Shown: positions 8,035-16,471 of the stretch, one piece after another
How positions within the stretch are numbered: the stretch's first letter is position 1
How the letters are laid out: every line of letters starts with the position of its first letter
Made by a program: the position numbers and the translations under genes
Source of the DNA: Pseudomonas sp. L5B5
Lineage (GTDB): Bacteria; Pseudomonadota; Gammaproteobacteria; Pseudomonadales; Pseudomonadaceae
Length of the DNA: 64,000 nucleotides
Direction of reading: 5' to 3'
NCBI RefSeq assembly: GCF_020520285.1
Contig: NZ_CP084742.1
Coordinates: 6,745,501-6,809,500 of the forward strand
Notes under the pieces: model-generated
What the model saw: only the letters and a program-made list of their open reading frames with translations
The model's database searches: none
Told to the model about the DNA's origin: nothing

Positions 8035-8859
8035 TTACACCGGGCTGTAGATCCTCGGGGGGCTGCGGTGGGGGACGTGGATCAGGTTCAGGTGGTGCTT
8101 GTTGGCCCACTGCACGGTCAGGGCAGTGGGCGCCGAGAGGCTGACCAGGGTGCCCAGGCGTGCCCGCACGGCCTTGTGGATCAGCTCCAGGCTGCAGCGG
8201 CTGGTGACCACGGTAAAGCCCTGGCGAGCATCGATCCCGGCGTGGAGCAGGGCGCCGATCAGCTTGTCCAGGGCGTTGTGGCGGCCGATGTCTTCCTGGC
8301 ACAGGCGTACCTGGCCCTGTTCATCGACGTACAGCGCCGCATGCAAGGCGCCGCTGCTGCGACCCATGAGCTGGGCCTGCTCGATGCGCTCGCGCAGGCC
8401 CAGCAGGTGCTCGGACGGCGGCAGTGCTGCAGCTTCCAGGATCTGTAGCTGCGGCAGGGCCTGCTCCAGGGCCTCGACCCCGCACAAGCCACAGCCGCTG
8501 GTGCCGGCCATTTGCCGGCGATGGTCCTTGAGGGCCCAGAAGGCGCGGCTGGAGATCTGCACATCGGCCTGGCAGGCCTGGGGGAAATGACTCAGGCGGA
8601 TGTCGTAGATCTCGTCCAGGCCGGTGACGATGGCGTTGGTGACGCTGAAGCCACGGATGAAGTCCTCGAGGTTGCCCGGAGAGACCATCATCACCGCCTG
8701 GCTCAGGCCGTTGTAGGTGATGGCCAGGGCAATCTCGGCGGCCAGGGGGGCCTGGGCCGTTTCCTGCGCGCCGTATTCGCGATAGGCCACGCTCTGGGGC
8801 GCCGGGGCCGGTGCGTTGGCCTCGGGTTGTTGATCCGGTTGTTCGATCCGGCAAACCAT
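8035..8859 (-). CDS. fdhD: FdhD sulfurtransferase for formate dehydrogenase maturation
   Basis: A 274-residue FdhD. This family receives sulfur from IscS and passes it to the molybdenum cofactor, which is essential for formate-dehydrogenase-type enzymes. The diagnostic cysteine loop TSGCGLCGVEAL is present at about residue 122. Other conserved parts are PLAAEIALAITYNG, the GFSVTNAI segment and EDIGRHNALDKLIG near the C-terminal half. The first 35 residues are Pro/Ala/Gln-rich and probably disordered. The RBS is GAGGTG, 6 bases before ATG. It follows the LysR gene on the same strand by 47 bases, and the YdeP-type oxidoreductase across the repeat array is the likely client. Confidence 0.95.
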   Translation of the reverse strand: MVCRIEQPDQQPEANAPAPAPQSVAYREYGAQETAQAPLAAEIALAITYNGLSQAVMMVSPGNLEDFIRGFSVTNAIVTGLDEIYDIRLSHFPQACQADVQISSRAFWALKDHRRQMAGTSGCGLCGVEALEQALPQLQILEAAALPPSEHLLGLRERIEQAQLMGRSSGALHAALYVDEQGQVRLCQEDIGRHNALDKLIGALLHAGIDARQGFTVVTSRCSLELIHKAVRARLGTLVSLSAPTALTVQWANKHHLNLIHVPHRSPPRIYSPV

Positions 8860-8906
8860 GCATCCACCTCTTGCTGCTCGGTGCGCCCCAGGGACGCGTT
8901 AAACGG

Positions 8907-9800
8907 TCATTCGCCCTTGATCGCAAACAGCTTGCGGGCTTCGGCGAAACACTTCTCGGCAATCGCCGAGCGCGGTTCGGTCTTGCGCATCACCATGCCC
9001 AGGGGCGCCAGCACGCTGGCATCGGGCAGGCTGATGAAGGCCAGGTTCTCGATGGGTGAGTCCAGCCCGCTCTCCAGCGGCATGATCGAGCAGCAGAAGC
9101 CTTCGTGGATGGCCTGGAACAGCTGGTAGGTCGAATCGCTTTCCAGGATCGGCTGCGGGTTGAGGCCGCGGCTGCGGAAACTCAGGTCGATGGACTTGCG
9201 ATAGTGCATGCCGGTGCTGAGCATGCCCAGCGGCAGTTCGGCGGCGTCTTCCCAGCTCAGCTCGGTGCCCTCGAAATGATAGTGCCGGGTGTCGTACAGC
9301 AGGCCGACCCGGGTCTCGCCGATCTCGAAGAAGTCCAGGTAGTTGGAGTTGACGTGGTCCAGGTAGCAGACCCCCAGGTCCAGCTGGTTGTTGCCGATCT
9401 CCTCGATGATGCGATCGGAGCTTCCGGACGACAGGCTGAACTTGAGTTCGGGAAAACTTGCCGAGAGTTTCTGCACGTAGCTGATGGGGTTGAAGCCGCT
9501 CAGGGGCACCAGGCCCAGGCGCAGGTTACCCACCAGTTGCCCGCGGCAGGCGGCGGCTTCGGCGAACAGTCCGTCATGGGCGGCCAGCAGCGTCTTGGCC
9601 CAGGCCAGCACCCGTTCGCCGGCCTCGGTGAAACCTTCGAAGCGCTGGCCTCGGGTCACCAGGATCAGGTCCAGTTCATCCTCCAGGTTGCGCAGGCGCA
9701 TCGACAGGGTCGGCTGGGTGATGTGGCAGCGCGCGGCAGCCTGACCGAAGTGGCGGGTCTGTTCCAGCGCGATCAGAAACTTCAGTTGCTTGATGTCCAC
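8907..9800 (-). CDS. LysR family transcriptional regulator
   Basis: A 297-residue LysR-type regulator. The N-terminal winged helix (DIKQLKFLIALEQTRHFGQAAARCHITQPTLSMRLRNLEDELD) is followed by a periplasmic-binding-protein-like effector domain (about 90-290). I favour the GTG start immediately before DIKQLKF, because family members begin there; an upstream ATG would add 17 atypical residues. It lies between mobA and fdhD on the same strand, so it probably regulates molybdoenzyme or formate genes nearby. The inducer is unknown. Confidence 0.9.
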   Translation of the reverse strand: MDIKQLKFLIALEQTRHFGQAAARCHITQPTLSMRLRNLEDELDLILVTRGQRFEGFTEAGERVLAWAKTLLAAHDGLFAEAAACRGQLVGNLRLGLVPLSGFNPISYVQKLSASFPELKFSLSSGSSDRIIEEIGNNQLDLGVCYLDHVNSNYLDFFEIGETRVGLLYDTRHYHFEGTELSWEDAAELPLGMLSTGMHYRKSIDLSFRSRGLNPQPILESDSTYQLFQAIHEGFCCSIMPLESGLDSPIENLAFISLPDASVLAPLGMVMRKTEPRSAIAEKCFAEARKLFAIKGE

Positions 9801-9896
9801 AAGGGCACCTGCTGTGGGAGTGTCGTCATCAGTATTAACGCAGAGGTTCAAGCTGTGGGAAGACCCGAAGATCGCCCCGGGCAGTTCCGCCAGCCT

Positions 9897-10511
9897 TCAG
9901 GACGGGGAGCCGGGGGGTGTTTCAGACAGTAGTTCAGGGCTGTTGAAATTGCTCAATCGGGGGTCGTCGGTGGCGCAGTGCAAGGGCGTCAGGCCGTGTA
10001 CGCGCAGGGCCCGCAACAGGCTGCGCTCGCCCTGGTCCCAGGCCTGGCGCAGATCGCCCAGCCGTGCCGTCGGCAACAGGCTGAACATGGGTTGCCATTG
10101 GCCGTCCTGCTGCACCATCACCGTTTGTCCATCATCGGCCCGGGCGTCCAGCAGGGCGTGCAGCAGGGCGTTGTCGATGCGTGGGGCGTCGCAGGCCAGC
10201 ACCAGCAACCAGGGATGTCGCGCCCGAGCCAGGCCGGCCAGGACCCCCGCCAGGGGGCCGGGGAAGTCCTGCTGGGCATCGGCCACCAACTGATCGGCGT
10301 AGGGCCGGTACTGTTCGGCGTTGCGGTTGCAGGAAATGATCAGGTCATCGCTCAAGGGCCGCACCACGTCATGCACATGGGCAATCAGTGGCCGCCCCTG
10401 CCAGGGCACCAGGCCCTTGTCCCGGCCACCCATGCGCAGGCCGCGTCCGCCGGCCAGCAGCAGGATCGAGCAGGGCAGGGAGGTCGCGTGGGCAGGCTGG
10501 GTCGGGGTCAT
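9897..10511 (-). CDS. mobA: Molybdenum cofactor guanylyltransferase MobA
   Basis: A 204-residue MobA, which joins GMP from GTP to Mo-molybdopterin to make the MGD cofactor. The nucleotide-binding signature LLAGGRGLRMGGRDKGLV begins at about residue 15. Acidic metal-binding residues appear in LVLACDAPRID. The bis-MGD oxidoreductase in this window needs this product. The ATG (MTPTQ) is preferred over a GTG four codons upstream; no clear RBS decides. The gene is divergent from moaB-moeA across a 224-base gap with a long dyad. Confidence 0.94.
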   Translation of the reverse strand: MTPTQPAHATSLPCSILLLAGGRGLRMGGRDKGLVPWQGRPLIAHVHDVVRPLSDDLIISCNRNAEQYRPYADQLVADAQQDFPGPLAGVLAGLARARHPWLLVLACDAPRIDNALLHALLDARADDGQTVMVQQDGQWQPMFSLLPTARLGDLRQAWDQGERSLLRALRVHGLTPLHCATDDPRLSNFNSPELLSETPPGSPS

Positions 10512-10586
10512 GGTCACAGGCACGTCGGGTCGATGGCGGGCACGATCTCATTGTCTGCCCGCTGCGTCCAATCGGAACATTCGAAT

Positions 10587-10660
10587 GGCTGATCGACCCG
10601 GCTTATCGAGCCCTGGCCTGGGGCTGATGGCGATAGAGCGGGTCGATAATCCGGTCAGCC
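10587..10660. promoter_or_regulatory. Long dyad in the mobA-moaB divergent promoter region
   Basis: The left arm (GGCTGATCG...TTATCGAGCC) and right arm (GGTCGATAATCCGGTCAGCC) are imperfect inverted copies with about 28 bases between them. They lie midway between the divergent mobA and moaB starts. Such a dyad may bind a dimeric regulator that controls both directions. No RNA-motif match (for example a Moco riboswitch) could be established by eye. Confidence 0.35.
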
Positions 10661-10735
10661 GGAACGATTAGACAGCCGCGCTTTACGGCCTTTAGCCTGG
10701 GCCCATGATTTTCATCTTGGCGGTCGGAGAGTGAC

Positions 10736-11275
10736 ATGAGCGTGAAGGCGGATGCGTTGTTCGTACCTTTGAATATTGCCGTGCTGACGGTCAGCGATAC
10801 CCGGGAATATGCCACCGATACCTCCGGGCAGTTGCTGGTCAGCCGCTTGCTCGAAGCCGGGCATACCTTGAGCGAGCGCAACCTGCTCAAGGACGATCTG
10901 TACAAGATTCGCGCCCAGGTAGCGACCTGGATCGCCGACGAACGCATCCAGGTGGTGCTGATCACCGGCGGCACCGGCTTCACCGGCCGCGACAGCACCC
11001 CCGAAGCCGTGGGCTGCCTGCTGGACAAGCGCATCGATGGTTTCGGCGAGCTGTTTCGTGCGATCTCGATCCTCGATATCGGCACCTCCACCGTGCAGAG
11101 CCGGGCCCTGGCCGGGCTGTCCAACGGCACCCTGGTGTGCTGCCTGCCGGGTTCCACCGGCGCTTGCCGGACCGCTTGGGAAGGCATCCTCGCCGAACAG
11201 TTGGATGCCCGGCATCGGCCGTGCAACTTCGTCCCGCACCTCAAGCCGGTACAGGCTTGCGAGAGCCGGGGATGA
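10736..11275 (+). CDS. moaB: Molybdenum cofactor biosynthesis protein MoaB
   Basis: A 179-residue protein of the MoaB/MogA fold, which adenylylates molybdopterin before metal insertion or acts as a paralogue of that enzyme. The family hallmarks are ITGGTGFTGRDSTPEAV (about residues 80-96) and the C-terminal LPGSTGACRTAWEGI. The RBS is GGAGAG, 5 bases upstream of ATG. The stop overlaps the moeA start in an ATGA arrangement, implying translational coupling. Confidence 0.95.
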   Translation: MSVKADALFVPLNIAVLTVSDTREYATDTSGQLLVSRLLEAGHTLSERNLLKDDLYKIRAQVATWIADERIQVVLITGGTGFTGRDSTPEAVGCLLDKRIDGFGELFRAISILDIGTSTVQSRALAGLSNGTLVCCLPGSTGACRTAWEGILAEQLDARHRPCNFVPHLKPVQACESRG

Positions 11276-12474
11276 ACAACCGCCTGATGCCGCTGGAAGA
11301 GGCACTGGCCAGCCTGCTGGCCATGGCCGATGCCCAGCGTTTGCCCGAGAGCGAAACCCTGGCTTTGGACGAGGCTCGGCAACGGGTGCTGGCGAGCGAC
11401 CTGGTGGCGACCCTGGACCTGCCGCCCTGGCCCAACAGCGCCATGGATGGTTATGCCCTCGATCTGGAACACTGGGATGGCCAGCCGCTGGTGGTGGCGC
11501 AGACGGTGTTTGCCGGTCGGCCCGGCACGCCGCTGCAACCTGGCACCTGCGCCCGGATCTTCACCGGGGCCCCGGTGCCTGCCGGCGCCGACTGCGTCGA
11601 GATGCAGGAAAACGTCGAGCTGCTGGAGGATGGTCGGGTGCGTTTCACCCAGGCGCTCAAGCCGGGGCAGAACATCCGCCCCCAGGGCCAGGAGAACCGC
11701 CTGGGCCAGGTGCTGCTCGAGGCCGGCACGCGCCTTGGGCCCTTCGAGCTGGCAGTGGCCGCCGCCCAGGGTTGTACCCAGTTGCCGGTGGTGCGCAAGC
11801 CCCGGGTGGCGCTGCTGTCCACCGGTGATGAACTGCTGGAGCCGGGCATGCCGGTGCGCGAAGGCTGCATCTACAACAGCAACCGCACCCTGCTCATGCA
11901 CTGGCTCGATGCCCTGGGCTGCGAGGTGATCGACGCCGGGACGCTTCCCGACCAGCCGCAAGAGACCCGGTTGCGGCTCGAGCAATTGCAGCACGGGATC
12001 GACCTGATACTGACCACGGGCGGGGTGTCCGCAGGCGATGCCGATTGCCTGGGCCAGGTGCTGCGCGACAGTGGCCGGCCGCTGTTCTGGAAACTCGCCA
12101 TCAAGCCCGGCAAGCCCCTGACCGTGGGTTACTTCGGCCAGGTGCCGGTGATCGGCCTGCCGGGCAACCCGGCCTCGGCCCTGGTGACCTTCGGCCTGCT
12201 GGCCCGTGCATACCTGCTGCGGATCCAGGGCATGCGCGACATCGAGCCGCTGGGCGTCATGGTTCCCGTGGCCTTCGACTGGACCCGGGCCGGCAGTCGT
12301 CGAGAGTACCTGCGCGCCCGCCTGGAGCAGGGGCGGGCGGTGCTCTATCCGAACCAGAGTTCCGGGGTGTTGCTGGGCGCCTGCTGGGCCGATGGCCTGG
12401 TGGAGATCCTGGAAGGCCACACCCTGCGGGTGGGAGCCCTGGCACGTTTCATTCCCTTCAGCGAACTGTTCTAG
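11272..12474 (+). CDS. moeA: Molybdopterin molybdenumtransferase MoeA
   Basis: A 400-residue MoeA, which inserts molybdate into adenylylated molybdopterin. Visible landmarks are PPWPNSAMDGYAL near residue 45, RIFTGAPVPAGADCVEMQE, LLSTGDELLEPG, ILTTGGVSAGDAD and the C-terminal VIGLPGNPASALVTF. The start overlaps the moaB stop by the usual ATGA. The stop codon lies in a CTAG palindrome that also supplies the stop of the convergent FUSC-type gene, so the two coding regions overlap by 4 bases. Confidence 0.96.
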   Translation: MNNRLMPLEEALASLLAMADAQRLPESETLALDEARQRVLASDLVATLDLPPWPNSAMDGYALDLEHWDGQPLVVAQTVFAGRPGTPLQPGTCARIFTGAPVPAGADCVEMQENVELLEDGRVRFTQALKPGQNIRPQGQENRLGQVLLEAGTRLGPFELAVAAAQGCTQLPVVRKPRVALLSTGDELLEPGMPVREGCIYNSNRTLLMHWLDALGCEVIDAGTLPDQPQETRLRLEQLQHGIDLILTTGGVSAGDADCLGQVLRDSGRPLFWKLAIKPGKPLTVGYFGQVPVIGLPGNPASALVTFGLLARAYLLRIQGMRDIEPLGVMVPVAFDWTRAGSRREYLRARLEQGRAVLYPNQSSGVLLGACWADGLVEILEGHTLRVGALARFIPFSELF

Positions 12475-13529
12475 ATCTTCCAGTGCCGGGCGCTCTTGGC
12501 CAGGCGCTGGCGCATCTCGCCGAGGGTTGCCACCAGTTGCCGGGTCAGCAATTGATAGCCGTCCAGGGCCGAATGCACCGGCGCTTCCAGAGCGTTTTCG
12601 AGAGGACCTTCCAGAGGCTTTTCCAGGCGCTGAGTGATACCAGATTGCAGGGCCCGGGCCATGCCCACCAGGTGCATGCGGATTTGCCGGTGCTCGGCCT
12701 TGAGGCTCAGTTGCATCTGCGCCATGGCCTGGTGATCGCCAGCGTCGGGGCGGGTGTTGCCGAGAATCTCCAGGGTGCTGATGCACATCCGCAAGTTGCG
12801 CTGGATGGCGTCCAGTTCGGTCATGGAAATTCGCACTTCCTTGGACACCGAAGGCATCAGCGAGCGCAGTTGCAGCATGGCGCTGTTGACCCGGCCCAGC
12901 AGCCTGAGGTGCTCGTCATCGGTCACTGACTGGCCCTTGATGATCCGCCCATACAACTGCGCGCAATCGCGCAGGGCGCTGGCCAGGTTGTAGCGCCAGG
13001 AGTAGACGGCATACAGCGGGATGGCAAAGGAAAACGCCAGGGCCAGGACGATCCCGATGAGGATGTCCACCGCTCGCCACAGGCCGTCGCTGACCTGGTT
13101 GTCGCCATGGCCGGCGACGATGAACACGGTGATCGCCGCCAGCAGCGCGGTGTACCCGCCCTTGCCGATGGCGTGGTAGGAGAAGTAGCCACATACCGCC
13201 GACATGCCCAGGTAGGTCAGCCAGGGGTGGCCGAAGTACGCCTGTTGCAGTATCAGCAGCAAGCCGACCCCGGCGCCCACCAGGGTGCCGATCGCCCGCT
13301 CGGCGGCTTTCTTGCCGATGTTGCCGTGGTGTTGCAGGCCGCCGATCACCACCAGCATGGTCACCGATGCCCACTCGCCGTGGGGCAGGTCGAGGCCGGT
13401 GGTCAGCAAGATGGTGGCGACCAGCCCGAGGGCTACCCGCACCGCGTGGATCAGCCGGGCGTGACGGTAGCGCCGGTACGGGTCGAGCACTGGCCGCAGC
13501 AGGTGGCGCAGCCAGGAGGGCAGGGTCAT
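12471..13529 (-). CDS. FUSC family inner-membrane protein
   Basis: A 352-residue protein of the FUSC/aromatic-acid exporter-like family (YccS/AaeB-related, single-module size). Residues about 25-165 hold roughly six transmembrane helices (LGLVATILLTTGLDLPHGEWASVTMLVVIGG is typical of the family). The C-terminal 180 residues are a cytoplasmic helical domain. It may help efflux of aromatic or fusaric-acid-like compounds, but the substrate is unknown. It is convergent with moeA and shares its CTAG stop palindrome. The SD is weak. Confidence 0.88.
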   Translation of the reverse strand: MTLPSWLRHLLRPVLDPYRRYRHARLIHAVRVALGLVATILLTTGLDLPHGEWASVTMLVVIGGLQHHGNIGKKAAERAIGTLVGAGVGLLLILQQAYFGHPWLTYLGMSAVCGYFSYHAIGKGGYTALLAAITVFIVAGHGDNQVSDGLWRAVDILIGIVLALAFSFAIPLYAVYSWRYNLASALRDCAQLYGRIIKGQSVTDDEHLRLLGRVNSAMLQLRSLMPSVSKEVRISMTELDAIQRNLRMCISTLEILGNTRPDAGDHQAMAQMQLSLKAEHRQIRMHLVGMARALQSGITQRLEKPLEGPLENALEAPVHSALDGYQLLTRQLVATLGEMRQRLAKSARHWKI

Positions 13530-13626
13530 GCCCCGCAGGTGGTTGAACGGGCCCAGACCGGTTTCTCCTGTGGTGGGTGAAAGGCAGCGAATGGAAGGGA
13601 GCCTGCCAGGCAGGCCCCCGGTCGTG

Positions 13627-15252
13627 CTAGAAAATGTAGTCGGTGGTCAGGAAGCTGGAGTCACGGTTGCGGATGATGTCACTGATCAGCTCCTTGTTGC
13701 GCGCCTGGAACTTGGTCGCCACCAGGGTGCGGATCGAGAACGTGCGCAACGCGTCATGTACCGACAGCGTGCCCTCGGCGGAGTTCTTGCGGCCGTTGAA
13801 GGGGAAGGTGTCCGGCCCGCGCTGGCACTGGGCGTTGATGTTGATCCGACCCACCTGGTTGGCGAAGGCGTCCACCAGCCGGCCGATCTGCGCCGGGTCG
13901 CTGCCGAACAGGCTCAGTTGCTGGCCGAAGTCCGACTCCAGCACGTAGTCGATCACGGTCTCCAGGTCGCGGTAGGGCACGATGGGCACCACCGGGCCGA
14001 ACTGCTCCTCGTGGTACACACGCATCTGCGGGTTCACCGGGTACAGCACCGCCGGGTAGAAGAACGAAGCCCGGGAGGCGCCGCCATCGGGGTTCACCAC
14101 TTGCGCGCCATGGGCCTGGGCATCGGCCACCAGGGCGTGCAGGTAGTCGACCTTGGTGTTCTCCGGCAGCGGCGTCAGGGCCACCCCCGGCTCCCAGGGC
14201 ATGCCCGGCTTGAGGCTTTGCAGCTTGGTGTTGAACTGCTCGATGAAGCGCTCCACCACGGCTTCATGGACGAACAGGATCTTCAGCGCGGTGCAGCGCT
14301 GGCCGTTGAACGACAGGGCGCCGGTCAGGGCTTCGCTGACCGCATTGTCCAGGTCGGCATCGGGCAGCACGATCCCCGGGTTCTTCGCGTCCAGGCCCAG
14401 GGCCGCGCGCAGGCGGTGGGGCTTGGGGTGGAGTTTCTTCAGGTCGCTGGCGGCCTTGTTGGTGCCGATGAAGGCGAAGATGTCGATCTTGCCGCTGGCC
14501 ATCAGCGCACTGACGGTCTCGCGGCCGCTGCCGTAGATGACGTTGATCACCCCGGCCGGGAAGCTGTCGCGGAACGCCTCCAGCAATGGGCGGATCAGCA
14601 GCACGCCGAGCTTGGCCGGCTTGAACACCACGGTGTTGCCCATGATCAGCGCCGGGATCAGGGTGGTGAAGGTCTCGTTCAGCGGGTAGTTGTAGGGCCC
14701 CATGCACAGGGCCACGCCCAGGGGCACGCGGCGGATCTGGCCGAGGGTGTCCTGCTCCAGCTCGAAGCGGCTGGAGCGCCGGTCCAGTTCCTTCAGTGCA
14801 CCGATGGTGTCGACGATGTAGTCGCAGGTGCGGTCGAACTCTTTTTCCGAGTCCTTGAGGTTCTTGCCGATCTCCCACATCAGCAGCTTGACCACTGCGG
14901 TGCGCTGCTCGCGCATGCGCGCCAGGAAGGCTTCCACGTGCTGGATGCGCTCGGCCACGCGCATCGTTGGCCAGGCGCCCTGGCCCCGGTCGTAGGCGCG
15001 CACGGCGGCGTCCAGGGCGGTGAGGGCGGTGTCGGCATCCAGCAGCGGGGTGCTGCCGAGAACCACCTGGCGGTCGCCGTCGGCATCGCTCAGGTAGATC
15101 GGGCTGCGGACCTGGGCCAGCGGGCCGTTCCAGGTGCGCAGCTCACCGTCCACCAGGTAGTCGCGCTGCTCCACCGGGTCGGGCAGGCGAAAGGCTTCGG
15201 GGATATCGGCGGCGGCAGGAAACAGATTGCTCAAGAGATTGGCTGTGGTCAT
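13627..15252 (-). CDS. gapN: NADP-dependent glyceraldehyde-3-phosphate dehydrogenase
   Basis: A 541-residue aldehyde dehydrogenase of the GapN-like branch, which oxidises glyceraldehyde-3-phosphate directly to 3-phosphoglycerate while making NADPH. Rossmann-type cofactor landmarks are MGPYNYPLNETF, VVFKPAKLGVL and IYGSGRETVS. The catalytic cysteine sits in FNGQRCTAL. Where most relatives have ELGGK with the general-base glutamate, this protein reads LGLDAKNPGIV, so that residue appears to be Gly; I recall the same reading in related pseudomonad proteins. The start is the ATG before TTANLLSNLF. The AraC/GGDEF pair lies upstream on the same strand, beyond a 170-base gap. Confidence 0.88.
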   Translation of the reverse strand: MTTANLLSNLFPAAADIPEAFRLPDPVEQRDYLVDGELRTWNGPLAQVRSPIYLSDADGDRQVVLGSTPLLDADTALTALDAAVRAYDRGQGAWPTMRVAERIQHVEAFLARMREQRTAVVKLLMWEIGKNLKDSEKEFDRTCDYIVDTIGALKELDRRSSRFELEQDTLGQIRRVPLGVALCMGPYNYPLNETFTTLIPALIMGNTVVFKPAKLGVLLIRPLLEAFRDSFPAGVINVIYGSGRETVSALMASGKIDIFAFIGTNKAASDLKKLHPKPHRLRAALGLDAKNPGIVLPDADLDNAVSEALTGALSFNGQRCTALKILFVHEAVVERFIEQFNTKLQSLKPGMPWEPGVALTPLPENTKVDYLHALVADAQAHGAQVVNPDGGASRASFFYPAVLYPVNPQMRVYHEEQFGPVVPIVPYRDLETVIDYVLESDFGQQLSLFGSDPAQIGRLVDAFANQVGRININAQCQRGPDTFPFNGRKNSAEGTLSVHDALRTFSIRTLVATKFQARNKELISDIIRNRDSSFLTTDYIF

Positions 15253-15424
15253 GACTCTACCCCGTGTAGGAAATGGCTCCGGCGCGGTGACAGCGGCGGC
15301 ATCGCTCCATGGTTTATACGCCTTAATGGCCCGGTGCTTTAGCGGTTTCTGTGCCGGGCGCGCGAGCGCGACGGCCCCTGGCACAAGCCTGTGGGCCAGC
15401 GGTCGCGGTTCGAGATTAAACGTT

Positions 15425-16462
15425 TCAGCTGCTGCCCAGCAACTGCCGGATCAGGGTCGGGGTGCTACCGGTCCAGCGCTTGAACGAACGGCGGAAGTTG
15501 GCCGGATCCTTGAAGTTCAAGTAGTCGGCCACCGCCTCGTTGCTCCAGCCCTTGATCTGGTACAGGTACAGGGCCACGTGCTTGTGCACCCGGTCCACCT
15601 GCTGCTGGTAGCCGCTGTGGTGCTTGCTCAGCTTGCGCTTGAGAGTTGCCGGGCTCATGGCGAAATCCTGGGCCGCCTGTTCCAGGCTCGGAGTGCTGCG
15701 CACCTGGGTTTTCAGGTAGCGGTACAGGGTGTCGAGGAAGCTGCTGGCAAACCCCAGCTGGCGCAGGTGCTCGCCGGCCTCCAGGCGCGCCACCTGGCCG
15801 GCGGTGGCCGAGGCGCCCGGCCAGGGCCGAGTCAGGTATTCCCGGGGGATGCGCATCAGGTCCAGGGGCCGCTGGAACTGGGTCTGCTCCCCCAGGTGTA
15901 CCCAGTACTGCTCGACGTAGCGCGGTTCGCTGTGGCTGAAGCTGCATTCCCAGGGCAGGCGCTGGCCGGCCAGCCACTGACTCATGGCCACCAGCGAGGT
16001 CATGCTGGCTTCCAGCAGGAATCGCCAGTGCTCGCCGGCGCCGCAGCTGTCCAGCCAGTAGCAGTAGGCATGCTGGTCATCGAGCACCAGGCGCGGGCTG
16101 GCCAGGGGACTGAGCAGGGCCTGCTGCTGCACCAGGGCATCCAGGGCCTGGTGCAGGTTCTGCGCATGACGCAGGACATGGCTGGCGGCGCCGTAGTGCC
16201 CGGGCAGCAGGCGCTGGCCAAACAGGAAGCTGCTGTCATCGGCTTCCAGCAGGCGCCGGCCGTTGCCGATCAGCGCCAGGAACTGCCGGGGGCTGAGGCG
16301 GGTGTGACCGGCCAGGATGTCCTCGTGGAACAGCCCGGTGCCGCGCAGCAGGCGGTGGCTGTCGATGTCCCGGGACAGCGCCAGGTCGATCAGCGCCGCC
16401 GGCTGATAGTGCCCGGGAATGAACCGCGTATCGGCTTCGTACCAACTGGTTTTCACGGTCAT
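15425..16462 (-). CDS. AraC family transcriptional regulator
   Basis: A 345-residue AraC-type regulator with an N-terminal arabinose-binding-like effector region of the OruR/ArgR-type group (about 20-200) and a C-terminal double helix-turn-helix (about 240-340: LEQAAQDFAMSPATLKRKLSKHHSGY and the terminal FKDPANFRRSFKRWTGSTP). It begins 9 bases after the GGDEF gene on the same strand, with GAGG as SD overlapping the upstream stop, so the two are one operon. GAPDH downstream is a possible target. Effector unknown. Confidence 0.92.
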   Translation of the reverse strand: MTVKTSWYEADTRFIPGHYQPAALIDLALSRDIDSHRLLRGTGLFHEDILAGHTRLSPRQFLALIGNGRRLLEADDSSFLFGQRLLPGHYGAASHVLRHAQNLHQALDALVQQQALLSPLASPRLVLDDQHAYCYWLDSCGAGEHWRFLLEASMTSLVAMSQWLAGQRLPWECSFSHSEPRYVEQYWVHLGEQTQFQRPLDLMRIPREYLTRPWPGASATAGQVARLEAGEHLRQLGFASSFLDTLYRYLKTQVRSTPSLEQAAQDFAMSPATLKRKLSKHHSGYQQQVDRVHKHVALYLYQIKGWSNEAVADYLNFKDPANFRRSFKRWTGSTPTLIRQLLGSS

Positions 16463-16471
16463 GACGGTGCC

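Noticed and set aside
7215..8144. Long open frames (about 290-365 codons) on both strands across the 174-bp array
   Set aside because: They exist only because the repeat unit is a multiple of three and lacks stops. The encoded peptides are pure repeats with no start signals, and one frame runs antisense into fdhD.
10603..12786. 727-codon minus-strand frame over moaB-moeA
   Set aside because: It is antisense to two well-supported cofactor genes and its product shows no domain.
13528..15342. 604-codon plus-strand frame over the GAPDH gene
   Set aside because: It is the shadow of the minus-strand aldehyde dehydrogenase, which has all expected motifs.
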